A DNA stretch of 64,000 bases from a beta proteobacterium AAP99 (GCA_001295775.1 LJIA01000007.1:162988-226987), one strand, 5' to 3'. Shown: positions 34,768-45,113, numbered from the stretch's first letter. Numbers and translations are program-made. The notes: generated from the letters alone by a model not told the origin.

Positions 34768-34796
34768 GGGTTGAGCAGGTGCCAGCGGCTCAACCC
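34768..34796 (-). terminator. Inverted repeat between DUF502 gene and aspS
   Basis: GGGTTGAG and CTCAACCC pair across 13 bases about 120 bp downstream of the DUF502 stop. No convincing T-run follows, so terminator versus leader structure for aspS is undecided. Confidence 0.4.
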
Positions 34797-34918
34797 TTGA
34801 GATTTCGATTTGCGCGCACGCCGGCGCACCGGGCGGGGCCGGTGATGCGGAAGCGGGCGGGCGCAAACATGGTGGCGGGCGCTTTGAGTGTGGAAACTTC
34901 AGGCGTGAAACCAGGAGT

Positions 34919-35596
34919 TTAGCGAACCGCCCCCGGCATCGGGTCGTGGTGCGGCGCCGGGATCGGCTCGCCGCGCGGCACCACCACCCCCAGGCTGACG
35001 ATGAACTTGAGCGCCTCGTCCACGCTCATGTCCAGCTCCTTCACCTGATCCGGCGGCAGGACGATGATGTAGCCGCTGGTCGGGTTCGGGGCGGTCGGCA
35101 CAAAGATCGTCTGCGGCTCGGTGCCCAGAAGCCTGGTGATCTCGCTGCCCGGGCTGCCCACCGCAAAGCCCACGCTCCAGGCGCCCGCACGCGGAAACTC
35201 CACCAGCACGGCCTTGCGAAAGGCCTGGCCGGACGGAGACAGGATCGTGTCCGAGACCTGCTTGACGCTCGAATACACGCTGCGCACGATGGGGATGCGC
35301 GCCAGCAGGCGCTCCCACCAGCCCAGCAGCTGACGCCCGGCAAAGTTGCTCGCCGCTGCACCGACGATCAGCAGTACGGCCACGACCAGAATCACGCCCA
35401 GGTAGGGGATGTGAAAACCCAGCAGCTTGTCTGGCTGCCAGTCCGGCGGCAGCAGCTGCAAGGCCTTGTCCATCGTCGACAGGACCAGATCCAGCACCCA
35501 GAGCGTGATGACCAGTGGCACCAGCACCAGCATGCCGGCGATCAGCCAGCGGCGCAGGCGCGCGCCCCATCCCTTGCCCGGACCCGGGCCGCTCAC
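34919..35596 (-). CDS. DUF502 family membrane protein
   Basis: A 225-residue inner-membrane protein. Two TM segments (about residues 17-38 and 66-86) precede a soluble domain with IPIVRSVYSSVKQVSDTI and the strong family signature FVPTAPNPTSGYIIVLP. The GTG at 35596 overlaps the stop of the preceding fmdB-like gene (GTGA), so translation is coupled. Function unknown. DUF502 genes are commonly next to aspS and an FmdB gene in betaproteobacteria, as here. Confidence 0.92.
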   Translation of the reverse strand: MSGPGPGKGWGARLRRWLIAGMLVLVPLVITLWVLDLVLSTMDKALQLLPPDWQPDKLLGFHIPYLGVILVVAVLLIVGAAASNFAGRQLLGWWERLLARIPIVRSVYSSVKQVSDTILSPSGQAFRKAVLVEFPRAGAWSVGFAVGSPGSEITRLLGTEPQTIFVPTAPNPTSGYIIVLPPDQVKELDMSVDEALKFIVSLGVVVPRGEPIPAPHHDPMPGAVR

Positions 35597-35928
35597 GCGC
35601 TGGGGGCTGCGGGTGCAGCGGGAGCCGGAGCGGGTGCGCTGGCCGGAGCCGACGCTGCAGGCGCAGCGGCGGGGGCGGCTGCCGGCGTGGCCGCGGGCGT
35701 GCCGGCGTCGGCCGGCTTGGCGTCTGCGCTCTCGGTCTTCTTGCCGCCGTCACGGAAGTCCGTCACGTACCAGCCGCTGCCCTTGAGCTGGAAGCCGGCA
35801 GCGGTCAGTTGCTTCTTGAGCGCCGGCTGGCCGCAGGCGGGGCAGTCGGTCAGCGGGGCATCGGACACCTTCTGCAGGGCGTCGTGCGTGTGCCCGCAGG
35901 CGTCACACTTGTAGGCGTAGATCGGCAT
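35593..35928 (-). CDS. FmdB/CxxC zinc-ribbon regulatory-type protein
   Basis: A 111-residue protein. The N-terminal zinc ribbon has MPIYAYKCDACGHTHD and DCPACGQPALKK with two CxxC pairs (residues about 8-11 and 34-37). SGWYVTDFRD follows. The last 45 residues are an Ala/Pro tract of low complexity. The family is named after FmdB, a putative regulator of formamidase; its true role is unclear. It overlaps the DUF502 gene by four bases. Confidence 0.88.
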   Translation of the reverse strand: MPIYAYKCDACGHTHDALQKVSDAPLTDCPACGQPALKKQLTAAGFQLKGSGWYVTDFRDGGKKTESADAKPADAGTPAATPAAAPAAAPAASAPASAPAPAPAAPAAPSA

Positions 35929-36031
35929 GGTCTGGGATGCTGGGTTGAGAGCGCTGGATCGGCAGCGGCGCCGCCGTTCGTGCGCAAAGGTGGGGCCTGA
36001 GCCTGAGCCAGCAAGCCCCGGTGCAGATCCC

Positions 36032-36060
36032 GCGCAAGCGCGTTGCATGCGCGCTTGCGC
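36032..36060. promoter_or_regulatory. Perfect 11-bp inverted repeat in the gap between fmdB-like and iorB-like genes
   Basis: GCGCAAGCGCG and CGCGCTTGCGC face each other over TTGCATG, inside the 317-bp gap (35929-36245) between divergent genes. No T-run follows in either sense, so it is more like an operator or leader hairpin than a terminator. Nothing else in the gap is recognisable. Confidence 0.5.
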
Positions 36061-36245
36061 TAACGCCTTGAATTTTATGGGTGTTTTGCTGCGCCCCCGG
36101 TGCTGAATTCGCGCAGCAACCTGCCGCCCCACCTGTCCCGGCTTGTAACACTCCTCCAGTCTGCTCGCTGCCAAGGCCCCGCACCCTGCACGTATGCTTG
36201 GCCTCCCTGAAACCGAGGACGGGCCAACGCACTGGCCCCGGCTGA

Positions 36246-38510
36246 ATGAAGCGACGAACTTTCCTGTTGGCAGGTGCCGGCGCGCTGGGCGTGCTGGTGG
36301 TGGGCTGGGGCGTCATGCCGCCGAAGAGCCGCCTGGGCACGGCCGCCGATCTCGGCAGCCTCGGTGAATCGATTGCGCTCAACGGCTGGATCCGCATCGC
36401 GCCGGACAACTCGGTCACCATCGCCGTGCCGCGCAGCGAGATGGGTCAGGGCGTCTACACCGCGCTGCCCATGCTGGTGGCCGAGGAACTGGATTGCGCG
36501 CTCTCCCAGGTGCGGGTCGAACAATCGCCCATGGGTGATGTGTACGGCAACGTTGCCATGCTGGTAGACAGCCTGCCGATGCATCCGGACGATCACGGTC
36601 GCGGCGTGCATGCTGGCGCCTCCTGGGTCGTCGGCAAGCTGGCCCGTTCGCTCGGGCTGCAAGTGACCGGCGGCTCGTCCAGCGTGAAGGACGCCTGGGG
36701 GCCGATGCGCCTGGCGGGGGCGACGGCACGCGGCATGCTGCTGGCCGCGGGTGCCGCCAAACTCGGACTGGCCGCGGCGGATTGCGTGATCCAGGACGGC
36801 GTGATCCGTGCCCGCGACGCCGGAAAGAGCAACCAGACCGTGCCGTTTGGCGACATTGCCAAGGACGCGCTCTCCCGCCCCGTGCCGGACGTGCAGCTCA
36901 AGAGCCCGAAGGATTTCCGGCTGATCGGCAAGCCGGCCAACCGGATTGATGCCGCGCCCAAGACCACGGGCACGGCGGCCTTCGGCATCGATACCCGCCT
37001 GCCCGGCATGCGCTACGCCGCCATCCGCATGTGCCCGACGTTCGGCGGCGCGCTGCAGCGGGTGGACACCGATGCCATCCGCGAGATGCCGGGCAACCCC
37101 CGCGTGGTCACCCTGCCTGCCGCACTGGGTGCGCAGGCAGGCGTGGCAGTGATCGCGGACACCTGGTGGCAGGCCAAGCAGGCCGTGGACAAGCTGCCCG
37201 TGGTCTGGGATGCCGGCCGCCACGCCGCGCTGAACACCTTTGATCTGCAGCGCAGCCTGAGCGACGCGCTGGCCGCAGAGTCCGGCTTCTCGTATCACGA
37301 CCGCGGCCAGGGTGAAGCCGCGCTCAAGGCTGCGGCCAAGCAGCTGAATGCCCGCTACACCGCGCCGCTGCTGGCCCACGCAACGATGGAGCCGATGAAC
37401 TGTACCGCGCAGTTCAAGGACGGCACGCTCACGCTCTGGACGCCGACGCAGGTGCCGGGCCTCGCGCACCTGTTCCTCGGCAAGCTGATGGGCATCGAAT
37501 CCGATCGCATCAAGATCAACGTCACCCTGCTGGGCGGCGGATTCGGCCGGCGTCTGGAGCTGGACGTGATCGGTCAGGCCGCCTTCATCGCCGGCCAGGC
37601 GGGCGGCGCCCCGGTGCAGCTCATCTGGAGCCGCGACGAAGACACCCGCCACGACATGTACCGTCCGATGGCGATTGCCGATCTGCGCGCGGGCCTGTCT
37701 GCAGACGGCCAACTCAGCGCGCTGGCCACCAGGCAGGCCAGCGAGTCCGTGGTCTACAGCTTCTCCGCGCGCAACATGCCGGCCTTTGCCGCGCGCACGC
37801 CGGACAAGACCACCGACGAAGGCCTGTTCGATCGGCCCTATGAAATCCCCAACCAGAGCCACCGGCAGGTCACCGTCGAAAGCCCGGTGCCCGTCGGATT
37901 CTGGCGCAGCGTGGGCCACAGCATGAACGCCTTCTTTGCCGAAGGCTTCATGGACGAATGCGCCCATGCCGCCGGCAAGGACCCGCTGGCTTTCCGGCGT
38001 AATCTGCTCAAGAGCCACCCGCGGCACTTGAAGGTGCTGGATACCGCCGCCGAGAAGGCCGGCTGGGGCCGCAAGCTCGAAGACGGCCGCGCGCTCGGCA
38101 TCGCCCTGCACCAGAGCTTCGGCTCCATCGTTGCGCAGGTGGCCGAGGTGTCCGTGAAGGAGAAAGAGATCCGAGTGCACCGCGTCTGGTGCGCCGTGGA
38201 CTGCGGCATGGCCGTCAACCCGAACATCATCGCCCAGCAGGTCGAAAGCAGCGTGATCTTCGGCCTGAGCGCCGCGCTCTGGGGTGAGGTCACGATCAAG
38301 AACGGCGCCGTGGATCAGGACAACTTCGGCGCCTATCGCCTGGCGCGCATCAACGAGGTGCCGCAGGTCGAGACCTACATCATCGCCAGCAGCGAGGCCC
38401 CCACCGGCATCGGCGAACCCGCCACGCCGCCGATCGCGCCGGCCATTGCGAATGCGGTGTTCGTGCTGACGGGGCAGCGGCTGCGCAGTCTGCCGCTTCG
38501 CCTGGCTTGA
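36246..38510 (+). CDS. Molybdopterin-binding aldehyde/isoquinoline oxidoreductase large subunit (IorB-like)
   Basis: A 754-residue protein of the xanthine oxidase family. A Tat-like signal opens the protein (MKRRTFLLAGAGALGVLVVG, with RR at 3-4), so export to the periplasm is likely. Cofactor segments include VPRSEMGQGVYTALPMLVAE, the GGGFGRRLE loop and the catalytic glutamate in PTGIGEPATPPIAPAIANA near the C terminus. Its usual partner, a small [2Fe-2S] subunit (IorA), is not within this window. Substrate unknown; IorB relatives act on N-heterocycles or aldehydes. Confidence 0.88.
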   Translation: MKRRTFLLAGAGALGVLVVGWGVMPPKSRLGTAADLGSLGESIALNGWIRIAPDNSVTIAVPRSEMGQGVYTALPMLVAEELDCALSQVRVEQSPMGDVYGNVAMLVDSLPMHPDDHGRGVHAGASWVVGKLARSLGLQVTGGSSSVKDAWGPMRLAGATARGMLLAAGAAKLGLAAADCVIQDGVIRARDAGKSNQTVPFGDIAKDALSRPVPDVQLKSPKDFRLIGKPANRIDAAPKTTGTAAFGIDTRLPGMRYAAIRMCPTFGGALQRVDTDAIREMPGNPRVVTLPAALGAQAGVAVIADTWWQAKQAVDKLPVVWDAGRHAALNTFDLQRSLSDALAAESGFSYHDRGQGEAALKAAAKQLNARYTAPLLAHATMEPMNCTAQFKDGTLTLWTPTQVPGLAHLFLGKLMGIESDRIKINVTLLGGGFGRRLELDVIGQAAFIAGQAGGAPVQLIWSRDEDTRHDMYRPMAIADLRAGLSADGQLSALATRQASESVVYSFSARNMPAFAARTPDKTTDEGLFDRPYEIPNQSHRQVTVESPVPVGFWRSVGHSMNAFFAEGFMDECAHAAGKDPLAFRRNLLKSHPRHLKVLDTAAEKAGWGRKLEDGRALGIALHQSFGSIVAQVAEVSVKEKEIRVHRVWCAVDCGMAVNPNIIAQQVESSVIFGLSAALWGEVTIKNGAVDQDNFGAYRLARINEVPQVETYIIASSEAPTGIGEPATPPIAPAIANAVFVLTGQRLRSLPLRLA

Positions 38511-38549
38511 GGCACTCAGTCTTCGTTGAGCCGGGATAAAAGAATGACT

Positions 38550-38608
38550 TCCAGAGCCATTCTTCAAGCCAAAATGGCTGGAAAGCCGCACCAGGCAAGC
38601 GGAAAGCC
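38550..38608 (-). repeat. Dispersed palindromic element, copy 4 (orientation B)
   Basis: Reads CATTCTTCAAGCCAAAATGG, then CTGGAAAGCCGCACC and AGGCAAGCGGAAAGCC. It lies 40 bp after the iorB-like stop, between that gene and the end of the convergent pseudogene. Confidence 0.8.
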
Positions 38609-38641
38609 TTGTGCAGGAAAGGGCCTCCGCGCTGCTGGCTG

Positions 38642-39344
38642 CTACCGTCCGCACGCTCTCACGTCGCGCACCTCGACACGTACCCGCTCCACCGGGCGTG
38701 AAGGCGTCGGGGAAATGGTCACGGTGTCGCCCAGGAAGCAGTCGCCGGACGCGCCCACAAAGTTGCGGGCCAGGCCCGTGATGCCGCAAGCGTCCCCGGG
38801 GCAGTCGGCGCTGTAGCTGACGTCGATGCAGCCGACCTTGTTCCTGGCGGACTGCGGCACCACCTCGACCGTGTAGTACTTGCCTTCGCCCCCGGGCAAC
38901 GGCGAGCTGCAAGCCGCGTGCCGTTGCGAAGGGCGTCGAGCGCGTCGCGCTGTTCGGCGTCACGCCTGGCCTGCCGCTCCTTTTCCGCCTGCGCGCTGGC
39001 GCTCGGCCTCCTGGCGGCGGCCTTCAGCGTTCAGCTCAGCCGGGCCAAGCTGAACCTCCACGCGCTTGGCTGCTGCCTCGCGGATGCCGAAACCGGTTGT
39101 GAAGCGCCGCTCGCGCAGCGGATCCATCTTTTTGACCGCGCTCAGCTCGATGTTGCCCGGCTGCACTTCGACATCCAGCAGGCAGTCGCCCCGGTACTTG
39201 CGTTTTGATGGTGATTTCTGCGCCTGCGGCCTCGCCCTCGCAGCCCCCCCGCACTGCAGACGGTCTGCCTTGCGCATGGGTGTCATGCAGCGACACAAGC
39301 AACAGCACCGCCGCCAAAACTTCGCCCAAGGCCCTTGTCCGCAT
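38642..39344 (-). pseudogene. Frameshifted gene for a secreted cysteine-containing protein
   Basis: A signal-peptide start (MRTRALGEVLAAVLLLVSL, at 39344 with GGGAGAGG upstream) reads to about EITIK near 39208. The protein-like sequence then moves to a second frame (KYRGDCLLDVEVQPGNIEL), later to a third with EKERQARRDAEQRDALDAL, and finally to YYTVEVVPQSARNKVGCIDV up to the TAG at 38642-38644. One shift falls in AAAA and one in GGGGG, as single-base indels would. The reconstructed protein has a coiled-coil middle and a C-terminal domain with several cysteines. Either a real pseudogene or sequencing errors. Confidence 0.7.
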
Positions 39345-39580
39345 GATGGCGCCTCTCCCGATCTTCAATTTTGTTAAGTGCGGCGACCATCAATCGAGAT
39401 CGTGCTCACAGCGCGAGGCGTTCGGGTTTGGGCGAACAATGCGCAGGTGATGGAGCTGCCACGCGGCCACAAAGCGAGTCAGGACGCCCCGTGTGTACGG
39501 CGCCCATTGAACCTGCCTGGATGGCAAGCACGTCGCTGGACGAAGCCGGGGCGACCGGCGAGAGCGCGCTGGAACGCGCC

Positions 39581-40645
39581 TCAGGCTTCGCGACCCGGAG
39601 TCCCATCGGCAGCCGCGTTCCAGGCGCGGATCGGGGCAAGCGCTCGCTGCAACCAGATCTCGGGCATCGTCATGTGCGACATCACCTCGGCTGCACGTCT
39701 GTCGAAGTCGGGCACGCGCTCCAGTCGGGCCAAGGCAAGCAGCGCGAAATTCGGGCGGATCCACGGGCGCCCCGGTGTTTGCTCGATCGGGTAGGCCAGC
39801 AGCCCCGCACGGCTGCTGCATGCGTTCAGCAGAGGCAGCAGATCCGCCTCGAGCCACTGGGCGGCCCGGCTCAGCGCGATGGCCAAGGCCTGCGGGCTGT
39901 GCGCGACGATATGGCCTGGGAACAATGGATGGTCTCCGTCGCGCGGCCGAAAGTGCTCCGCGAGTGGACCCGTTGGCGCGGCAAAGCCGATGTCCAGCCA
40001 CCAAGGCTCCTGGACAAAAGCCTGCATCTCCTCCGGGAAATCAATCCCGACTTGGGCACTGAGCACGAAGATGCAGGTATCGCCCTCTCTGCCGCTTGCG
40101 AACTGCAGCGTCTGACGGCCGACCTCGGTGGATCGCGTGAAGACGAGCGCCCCACCTTCGTTGCGATCCTTCTTGAAGCCCCAGCGTTCGAGCCAAGGCA
40201 GCACCAGGCGGTGCTGTTCGGCCCGGAAGTGCTGATTGGAGAGCCACTCAGGACCGAGCGCCTCCTCGGCCCAGGGCCTCCAGTCGGAGACGCCGGAAGG
40301 TCGCAGCGACGTTCCATTCGGGAGCACCAGGACCTGCTGCTCCGCATCGAATACCAACAAACCTGCCTCACCTGCCGCGCGCACCAGCACGTTCAGCGCT
40401 CGGCCCAGCCACTGGGGATTCAGCGCCAGCGCCCAGTCGCTACCCGCGGGCGGGTCGAGCCCTTCCGCCCAGAAGCAATCCGGCGAGCGCCGCATCGGAT
40501 GCAGCAGTTCAAGGTGCGCTGCAAGCGCAACGAACCGTTCGTTGCGCGTCGTTCCGTGCGGATCTGGAGCCGCGGGCGAGCGGACCACCTCCTGCCAATT
40601 CGCCGGTGTCTCACGGTTCCAAACATGAACGACGTAGGGTTTCAT
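39581..40645 (-). CDS. Hypothetical protein, no recognised family
   Basis: A 354-residue soluble protein without signal or membrane segments. Two halves can be seen: residues about 1-200 (opening MKPYVVHVWNRETPANWQEV; later LLVFDAEQQVLVLPNG) and about 200-354 (FRPRDGDHPLFPGHIVAHSP; RAAQWLEADLLPLLNACSSR). The tryptophan-rich acidic style recalls immunity or polymorphic-toxin accessory proteins, but I have no motif to prove this. ATG at 40645 is preceded by GGAG. It lies 14 bp downstream of the MFS transporter gene, so both may be one transcript. Confidence 0.7.
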   Translation of the reverse strand: MKPYVVHVWNRETPANWQEVVRSPAAPDPHGTTRNERFVALAAHLELLHPMRRSPDCFWAEGLDPPAGSDWALALNPQWLGRALNVLVRAAGEAGLLVFDAEQQVLVLPNGTSLRPSGVSDWRPWAEEALGPEWLSNQHFRAEQHRLVLPWLERWGFKKDRNEGGALVFTRSTEVGRQTLQFASGREGDTCIFVLSAQVGIDFPEEMQAFVQEPWWLDIGFAAPTGPLAEHFRPRDGDHPLFPGHIVAHSPQALAIALSRAAQWLEADLLPLLNACSSRAGLLAYPIEQTPGRPWIRPNFALLALARLERVPDFDRRAAEVMSHMTMPEIWLQRALAPIRAWNAAADGTPGREA

Positions 40646-40659
40646 CGCCGGTGCTCCAT

Positions 40660-41868
40660 TCAGTGTGCCGGATCCTGGACCGTCTCTGCGCGGCTCTGCA
40701 TCAAGAGCGACAGCAGCGCGCCTGCGGCGATCGTCAGGGCACCTGCGGCAAACGCCGCCCGCACGCCATGCTTCTCGATCAGCCAGCCCGCCACCGCGGT
40801 GCCGATGCCGATGCCGCTGACGATGAAGGTGGACGACCAGGTGAAGGCCTCGGTGGCGTATTGCGGCGGCGCGAGGCGCGAGATCATCAGGGTCTGCGCG
40901 GTGAGCGCAGGGGCGATCAGCAGGCCGGCGACGAGCGAGGCCGGCAGCATCCACCAGATGCTCGGCGCCAGCATGTGCGCGGCCACCATCAGGGCGAGCA
41001 GGGCCATGGCGGCGCCGTACTGGCGTTCCAGCGGCTGCCGCAGATGCAGGGCGCCATACACCGCGCCGCCGATTGCGCTGCCCACGGAATTCACGGCCAG
41101 CAGCGCGCCGCCCATGGCGGGCCAGCCGGCCTGCGTGGCGGCGGCGGCATAGCTCACCTCGAGCACGCCAAAGCTGAAGGTCAGCCCGAAGTTGCAGATG
41201 AACACCAGCCACAGCGGCGCAATCGTCAGCGGCCCGAGCAGGTGGCGTTCGGCGTGGGGCTCGTGCTTCCAGTACTTCAGGCCGGGCGAGTTCAGGAAGG
41301 TCAGCACTGCGAGTGCCGTGAAGCCGACTGCGGTGCCGAAGGCCCAGGTGGGGTTGCCCAGGGCCAGCAGCAGCGCGATGAGCGCCGGGCCGAGCGTGAA
41401 GTTCAGCTCGATGGAGACCGCATCCACGGCAAAGGCCATGCGCCGATCCGGCCCGTCGTCAAAGCGATGGCGCCAGAGCGTGCGCGACAGGGTGGTGATC
41501 GGCGTGACGAAGGCGCCGGCGATGATCGCGCAGACGAGTGCGTCGGACAGATCCGGCCGCGTCAGGGCGCTTAACATCAGCGCGAGCAGCGCCAGCGGCT
41601 GCACCACGCCGGTGATGCGCAACGGCCACAGCGGCCCAAAGCGGTCGATCAGCCGGCCCTGCACCGGCGCGGCCACGGCCATGGCAATGAAGTAGGCGCC
41701 GACCACGGTGCCGGCCTGCGCAAAGCTGCCCAGCGCCTGTTTCAGGAACATGAGCATGGCAAAGCTCATCATTGCCACCGGCAGGCGCGAGATCACCGTG
41801 AACAGCACGATGGCCTTCACGTCGGGCAGGGCGAAGAACTGGCGGTAGGGTTCGTAGAGCGCGCGCAT
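40660..41868 (-). CDS. Major facilitator superfamily transporter
   Basis: A 402-residue inner-membrane protein with about 12 hydrophobic segments, for example AIVLFTVISRLPVAMMSFAM, WPAMGGALLAVNSVGSAIGG and SGIGIGTAVAGWLIEKHGV. The loop 2-3 motif is GRLIDRFGPLWPL, fitting the MFS A-motif. Likely a drug/H+ antiporter-like or solute efflux carrier; the substrate is unknown. ATG at 41868 is chosen; GTG at 41940 would add a poorly hydrophobic leader reaching into the arginase promoter. Confidence 0.82.
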   Translation of the reverse strand: MRALYEPYRQFFALPDVKAIVLFTVISRLPVAMMSFAMLMFLKQALGSFAQAGTVVGAYFIAMAVAAPVQGRLIDRFGPLWPLRITGVVQPLALLALMLSALTRPDLSDALVCAIIAGAFVTPITTLSRTLWRHRFDDGPDRRMAFAVDAVSIELNFTLGPALIALLLALGNPTWAFGTAVGFTALAVLTFLNSPGLKYWKHEPHAERHLLGPLTIAPLWLVFICNFGLTFSFGVLEVSYAAAATQAGWPAMGGALLAVNSVGSAIGGAVYGALHLRQPLERQYGAAMALLALMVAAHMLAPSIWWMLPASLVAGLLIAPALTAQTLMISRLAPPQYATEAFTWSSTFIVSGIGIGTAVAGWLIEKHGVRAAFAAGALTIAAGALLSLLMQSRAETVQDPAH

Positions 41869-41966
41869 CAGGCCGCCATTATCTGCAGCCCCTGCCACAA
41901 ACCTGTCAGCAGACTCCGGCAGGGCAGCTTGAGCGAACACGCACGCAAGCTGCGAGAATGCGCGCC

Positions 41967-42887
41967 ATGAACAAGATCGTCAGCCTGATCGGCGTCCCCA
42001 CGGACATTGGCGCGGGCGCGCGCGGCGCGAGCATGGGGCCCGAGGCCCTGCGGGTGGCGGGGCTCGTTCCCGCGCTGCAGGGGCACGGCCTGCAGGTGCT
42101 GGACCGCGGCAATCTCAGCGGCCCGGCCAACCCCTGGCTGCCGCCCGTGGAGGGCTACCGCCATCTGCCTGAAGTCGTGCAGTGGAACCAGACCACGCAC
42201 GAAGCCGTGTATGCGGAACTCTCTGCCGGCCATCTGCCGATCATGCTCGGCGGTGACCACTGCCTGGGCATCGGCTCGATTTCCGCCGTGGCGCGCTGGT
42301 GCCGGGAGCAGGTCAAGAAGCTGCGCGTGCTCTGGCTGGATGCCCATGCGGACTTCAACACCAACCAGCTCACGCCCAGCGGCAATGTGCACGGCATGCC
42401 CGTGGCGGTGCTGTGCGGCTACGGGCCGAAGGAGCTGATCGAGATCGGCGGCACCGTGCCCGCCATCAAGCCCGGCGTGGTGCGGCAGATCGGCATCCGC
42501 AGCGTGGACCAGGGCGAGAAGCGCTTCGTGCACGAGGTGGGGCTGGAAGTGTTCGACATGCGCTACATCGACGAGATGGGCATGCGCCACGCCATGGAGC
42601 TGGCGCTGGGCCTGATGGACCCGAACACGCATCTGCACGTGAGCTTTGACGTGGACTTTCTCGACCCCGAGATCGCCCCCGGCGTGGGCACCACCGTGCC
42701 CGGCGGCCCGACCTACCGCGAGGCGCAGCTCTGCATGGAGATGATCGCGGACACCGGGCTGCTGGCCTCGCTGGACGTGGTGGAGCTCAATCCGGCGCTG
42801 GACGTGCGCAACAAGACGGCGGTGCTGGCGGTCGATCTGATCGAGAGCCTGTTCGGCAAGAGCACGCTGATGCGCAAGGATCGTTGA
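41967..42887 (+). CDS. rocF: Arginase
   Basis: A 306-residue binuclear manganese enzyme. It hydrolyses arginine to ornithine and urea. Metal ligands are in GGDHC (H98), LDAHADFNT (D125, H127, D129) and SFDVDFLDP near 230-238. The opening IGVPTDIGAGARGASMGPEA is typical of arginases rather than agmatinases. ATG at 41967 is chosen over 41958; neither has a strong ribosome site. It is divergent from the MFS gene with about 100 bp between. Confidence 0.93.
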   Translation: MNKIVSLIGVPTDIGAGARGASMGPEALRVAGLVPALQGHGLQVLDRGNLSGPANPWLPPVEGYRHLPEVVQWNQTTHEAVYAELSAGHLPIMLGGDHCLGIGSISAVARWCREQVKKLRVLWLDAHADFNTNQLTPSGNVHGMPVAVLCGYGPKELIEIGGTVPAIKPGVVRQIGIRSVDQGEKRFVHEVGLEVFDMRYIDEMGMRHAMELALGLMDPNTHLHVSFDVDFLDPEIAPGVGTTVPGGPTYREAQLCMEMIADTGLLASLDVVELNPALDVRNKTAVLAVDLIESLFGKSTLMRKDR

Positions 42888-42930
42888 TTCGGCTGGCCGA
42901 AATTGATTTATTTATAAAGGCAACAAATGC

Positions 42931-42965
42931 TGTTTCCGCTTGTCTGATGCGCGAAAAGTGGCATT
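42931..42965 (+). repeat. Dispersed palindromic element, copy 5 (degenerate, orientation A)
   Basis: TGTTTCCGCTTGTCTGATGCG keeps the first hairpin core. The second hairpin has drifted (GAAAAGTGGCATTTCATCGG). It lies 44 bp after the arginase stop. Confidence 0.55.
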
Positions 42966-43053
42966 TCATCGGCATCAAGATTGTCGTCCGAAAATGATGT
43001 AATTGAGGTCTGGTGCGGGTGTGCAGCCCGCTCGCGTTTGCCCCCAAGACCCA

Positions 43054-43093
43054 ACAAAAAGCCCGCCGGAGAACCGAGCGGGCTTTGTTGTTT
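43054..43093 (-). terminator. Terminator between arginase and rplY
   Basis: AAAGCCCGC (43058-43066) pairs with GCGGGCTTT (43078-43086). On the minus strand it ends in CTTTTTGTTG, a good intrinsic terminator for rplY. It may also work for the arginase mRNA on the plus strand. Confidence 0.85.
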
Positions 43094-43140
43094 CTGCAGC
43101 GCGCCGTGCGAGGGCGCAGCTGCAGGCGACTTGCGCTGAC

Positions 43141-43773
43141 TTACTTCTTGGCCGGGGCCTTGGCAGCGGCGGGTGCAGCAGCAGCCGGAGCGGCTTCGGC
43201 TTCTTCCTTCTTGCCGCCGGGCAGCACGGTAGAGGCGATCACGAAATCGCTCTTGCCGTGCATCACCACGCTCACGCCCTCAGGCAGCTTGAGCTCAGAG
43301 ACGTGCAGGCTCTTGCCGGCTTCCATCGTCGACAGATCGACGGCGATGAACTCGGGCAGCAGCTTGGGCAGGCAGGAGACTTCCACCTCGTTGATCGGGT
43401 GGTTGATCATGCCCTTGGAGAGCTTCACGGCGGGGCTGTTCTCGGCGCCGGAGAAGTGCAGGGGCACCTTCATGTGCACCGGCTTGTCGGCGTCCACGCG
43501 CTGGAAGTCCACGTGCAGGACCAGCTGGCGGAAGGGGTGCATCTGGTAGTCACGCAGCAGGGCCAGTTGCGGCTTGCCGTCGATCTCGAGATCGAGGATC
43601 GAAGAATGGAACTTTTCCTTCTTCAGCGCGTGATACAGGGTGTTGTGATCGATCTCGATCTGCGTCGGGGCGGCCGAGCCACCGTAGACGATGCCCGGCG
43701 TCTTGCCGGCATTGCGCAGGCGGCGGCTCGCACCCGTGCCCTGCAGCTTGCGAGTTTCAGCAGCGATTTTCAT
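43141..43773 (-). CDS. rplY: 50S ribosomal protein L25/general stress protein Ctc
   Basis: A 210-residue long-form L25 that binds 5S rRNA. The N-terminal L25 domain ([20 protein letters not shown], residues 1-95) and the C-terminal TL5 domain (about 100-185, [20 protein letters not shown]) are intact. An Ala/Lys-rich tail ends in APAKK. ATG at 43773 follows AAAGGACA. It sits downstream of prs as in many betaproteobacteria, 135 bp apart. Confidence 0.95.
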   Translation of the reverse strand: MKIAAETRKLQGTGASRRLRNAGKTPGIVYGGSAAPTQIEIDHNTLYHALKKEKFHSSILDLEIDGKPQLALLRDYQMHPFRQLVLHVDFQRVDADKPVHMKVPLHFSGAENSPAVKLSKGMINHPINEVEVSCLPKLLPEFIAVDLSTMEAGKSLHVSELKLPEGVSVVMHGKSDFVIASTVLPGGKKEEAEAAPAAAAPAAAKAPAKK

Positions 43774-43908
43774 GCTGAGTGTCCTTTCATCAACACGTTC
43801 GACCGCGACCAGTCTGAACGTGGTGCATGGCAAACGGCCCATGCGCCGGTGGGAGCAAGTCGCTCCCGAGGCACCCTCGCACCGTCAGGCGCGAGGACGC
43901 CAGATGCC

Positions 43909-44865
<957 letters not shown>

Positions 44866-45036
44866 GACGAGTGCGCGGTGAGCGTGGTGGACGTGCGAGG
44901 GAGCGCTTTTGAGGCGGATTCTTTGCGCGGGCGCTTGAGAGGAAGACCTGCAGTCTGGCGACCTTCAGTCCTTCAGCCCGGAGCACCTTTGGCGTGTGCC
45001 CATGCTTTGGCCGGCGGTGCTCACCGGCGAGGTGTC

Positions 45037-45113
45037 TGGCAGGGGAGGAAGGACTCGAACCCTCGCATGTCGGAATCAAAATCCGATGCCTTAACCAACT
45101 TGGCGACTCCCCT
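45037..45113 (-). tRNA. tRNA-Gln (anticodon TTG)
   Basis: A complete cloverleaf can be folded. The acceptor stem is AGGGGAG/CTCCCCT and the D arm is GCCAAGTTGGTTAAGGC. The anticodon stem TCGGA/TCCGA holds the loop TTTTGAT with anticodon TTG. The T arm is GAGGG-TTCGAGT-CCTTC. Discriminator G and an encoded CCA end at 45037. It stands alone between ispE and prs, the usual place in betaproteobacteria. No integrase or repeat marks it as an integration site. Confidence 0.97.

Noticed and set aside
36075..38963. A 962-codon open frame on the minus strand
   Set aside because: It is the GC-rich antisense shadow of the iorB-like gene; its translation is His/Arg/Gly-rich without motifs.
45037..45113. 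tRNA-Gln as a genomic-island attachment site
   Set aside because: No integrase, no partial tRNA duplicate and conserved core genes on both sides.
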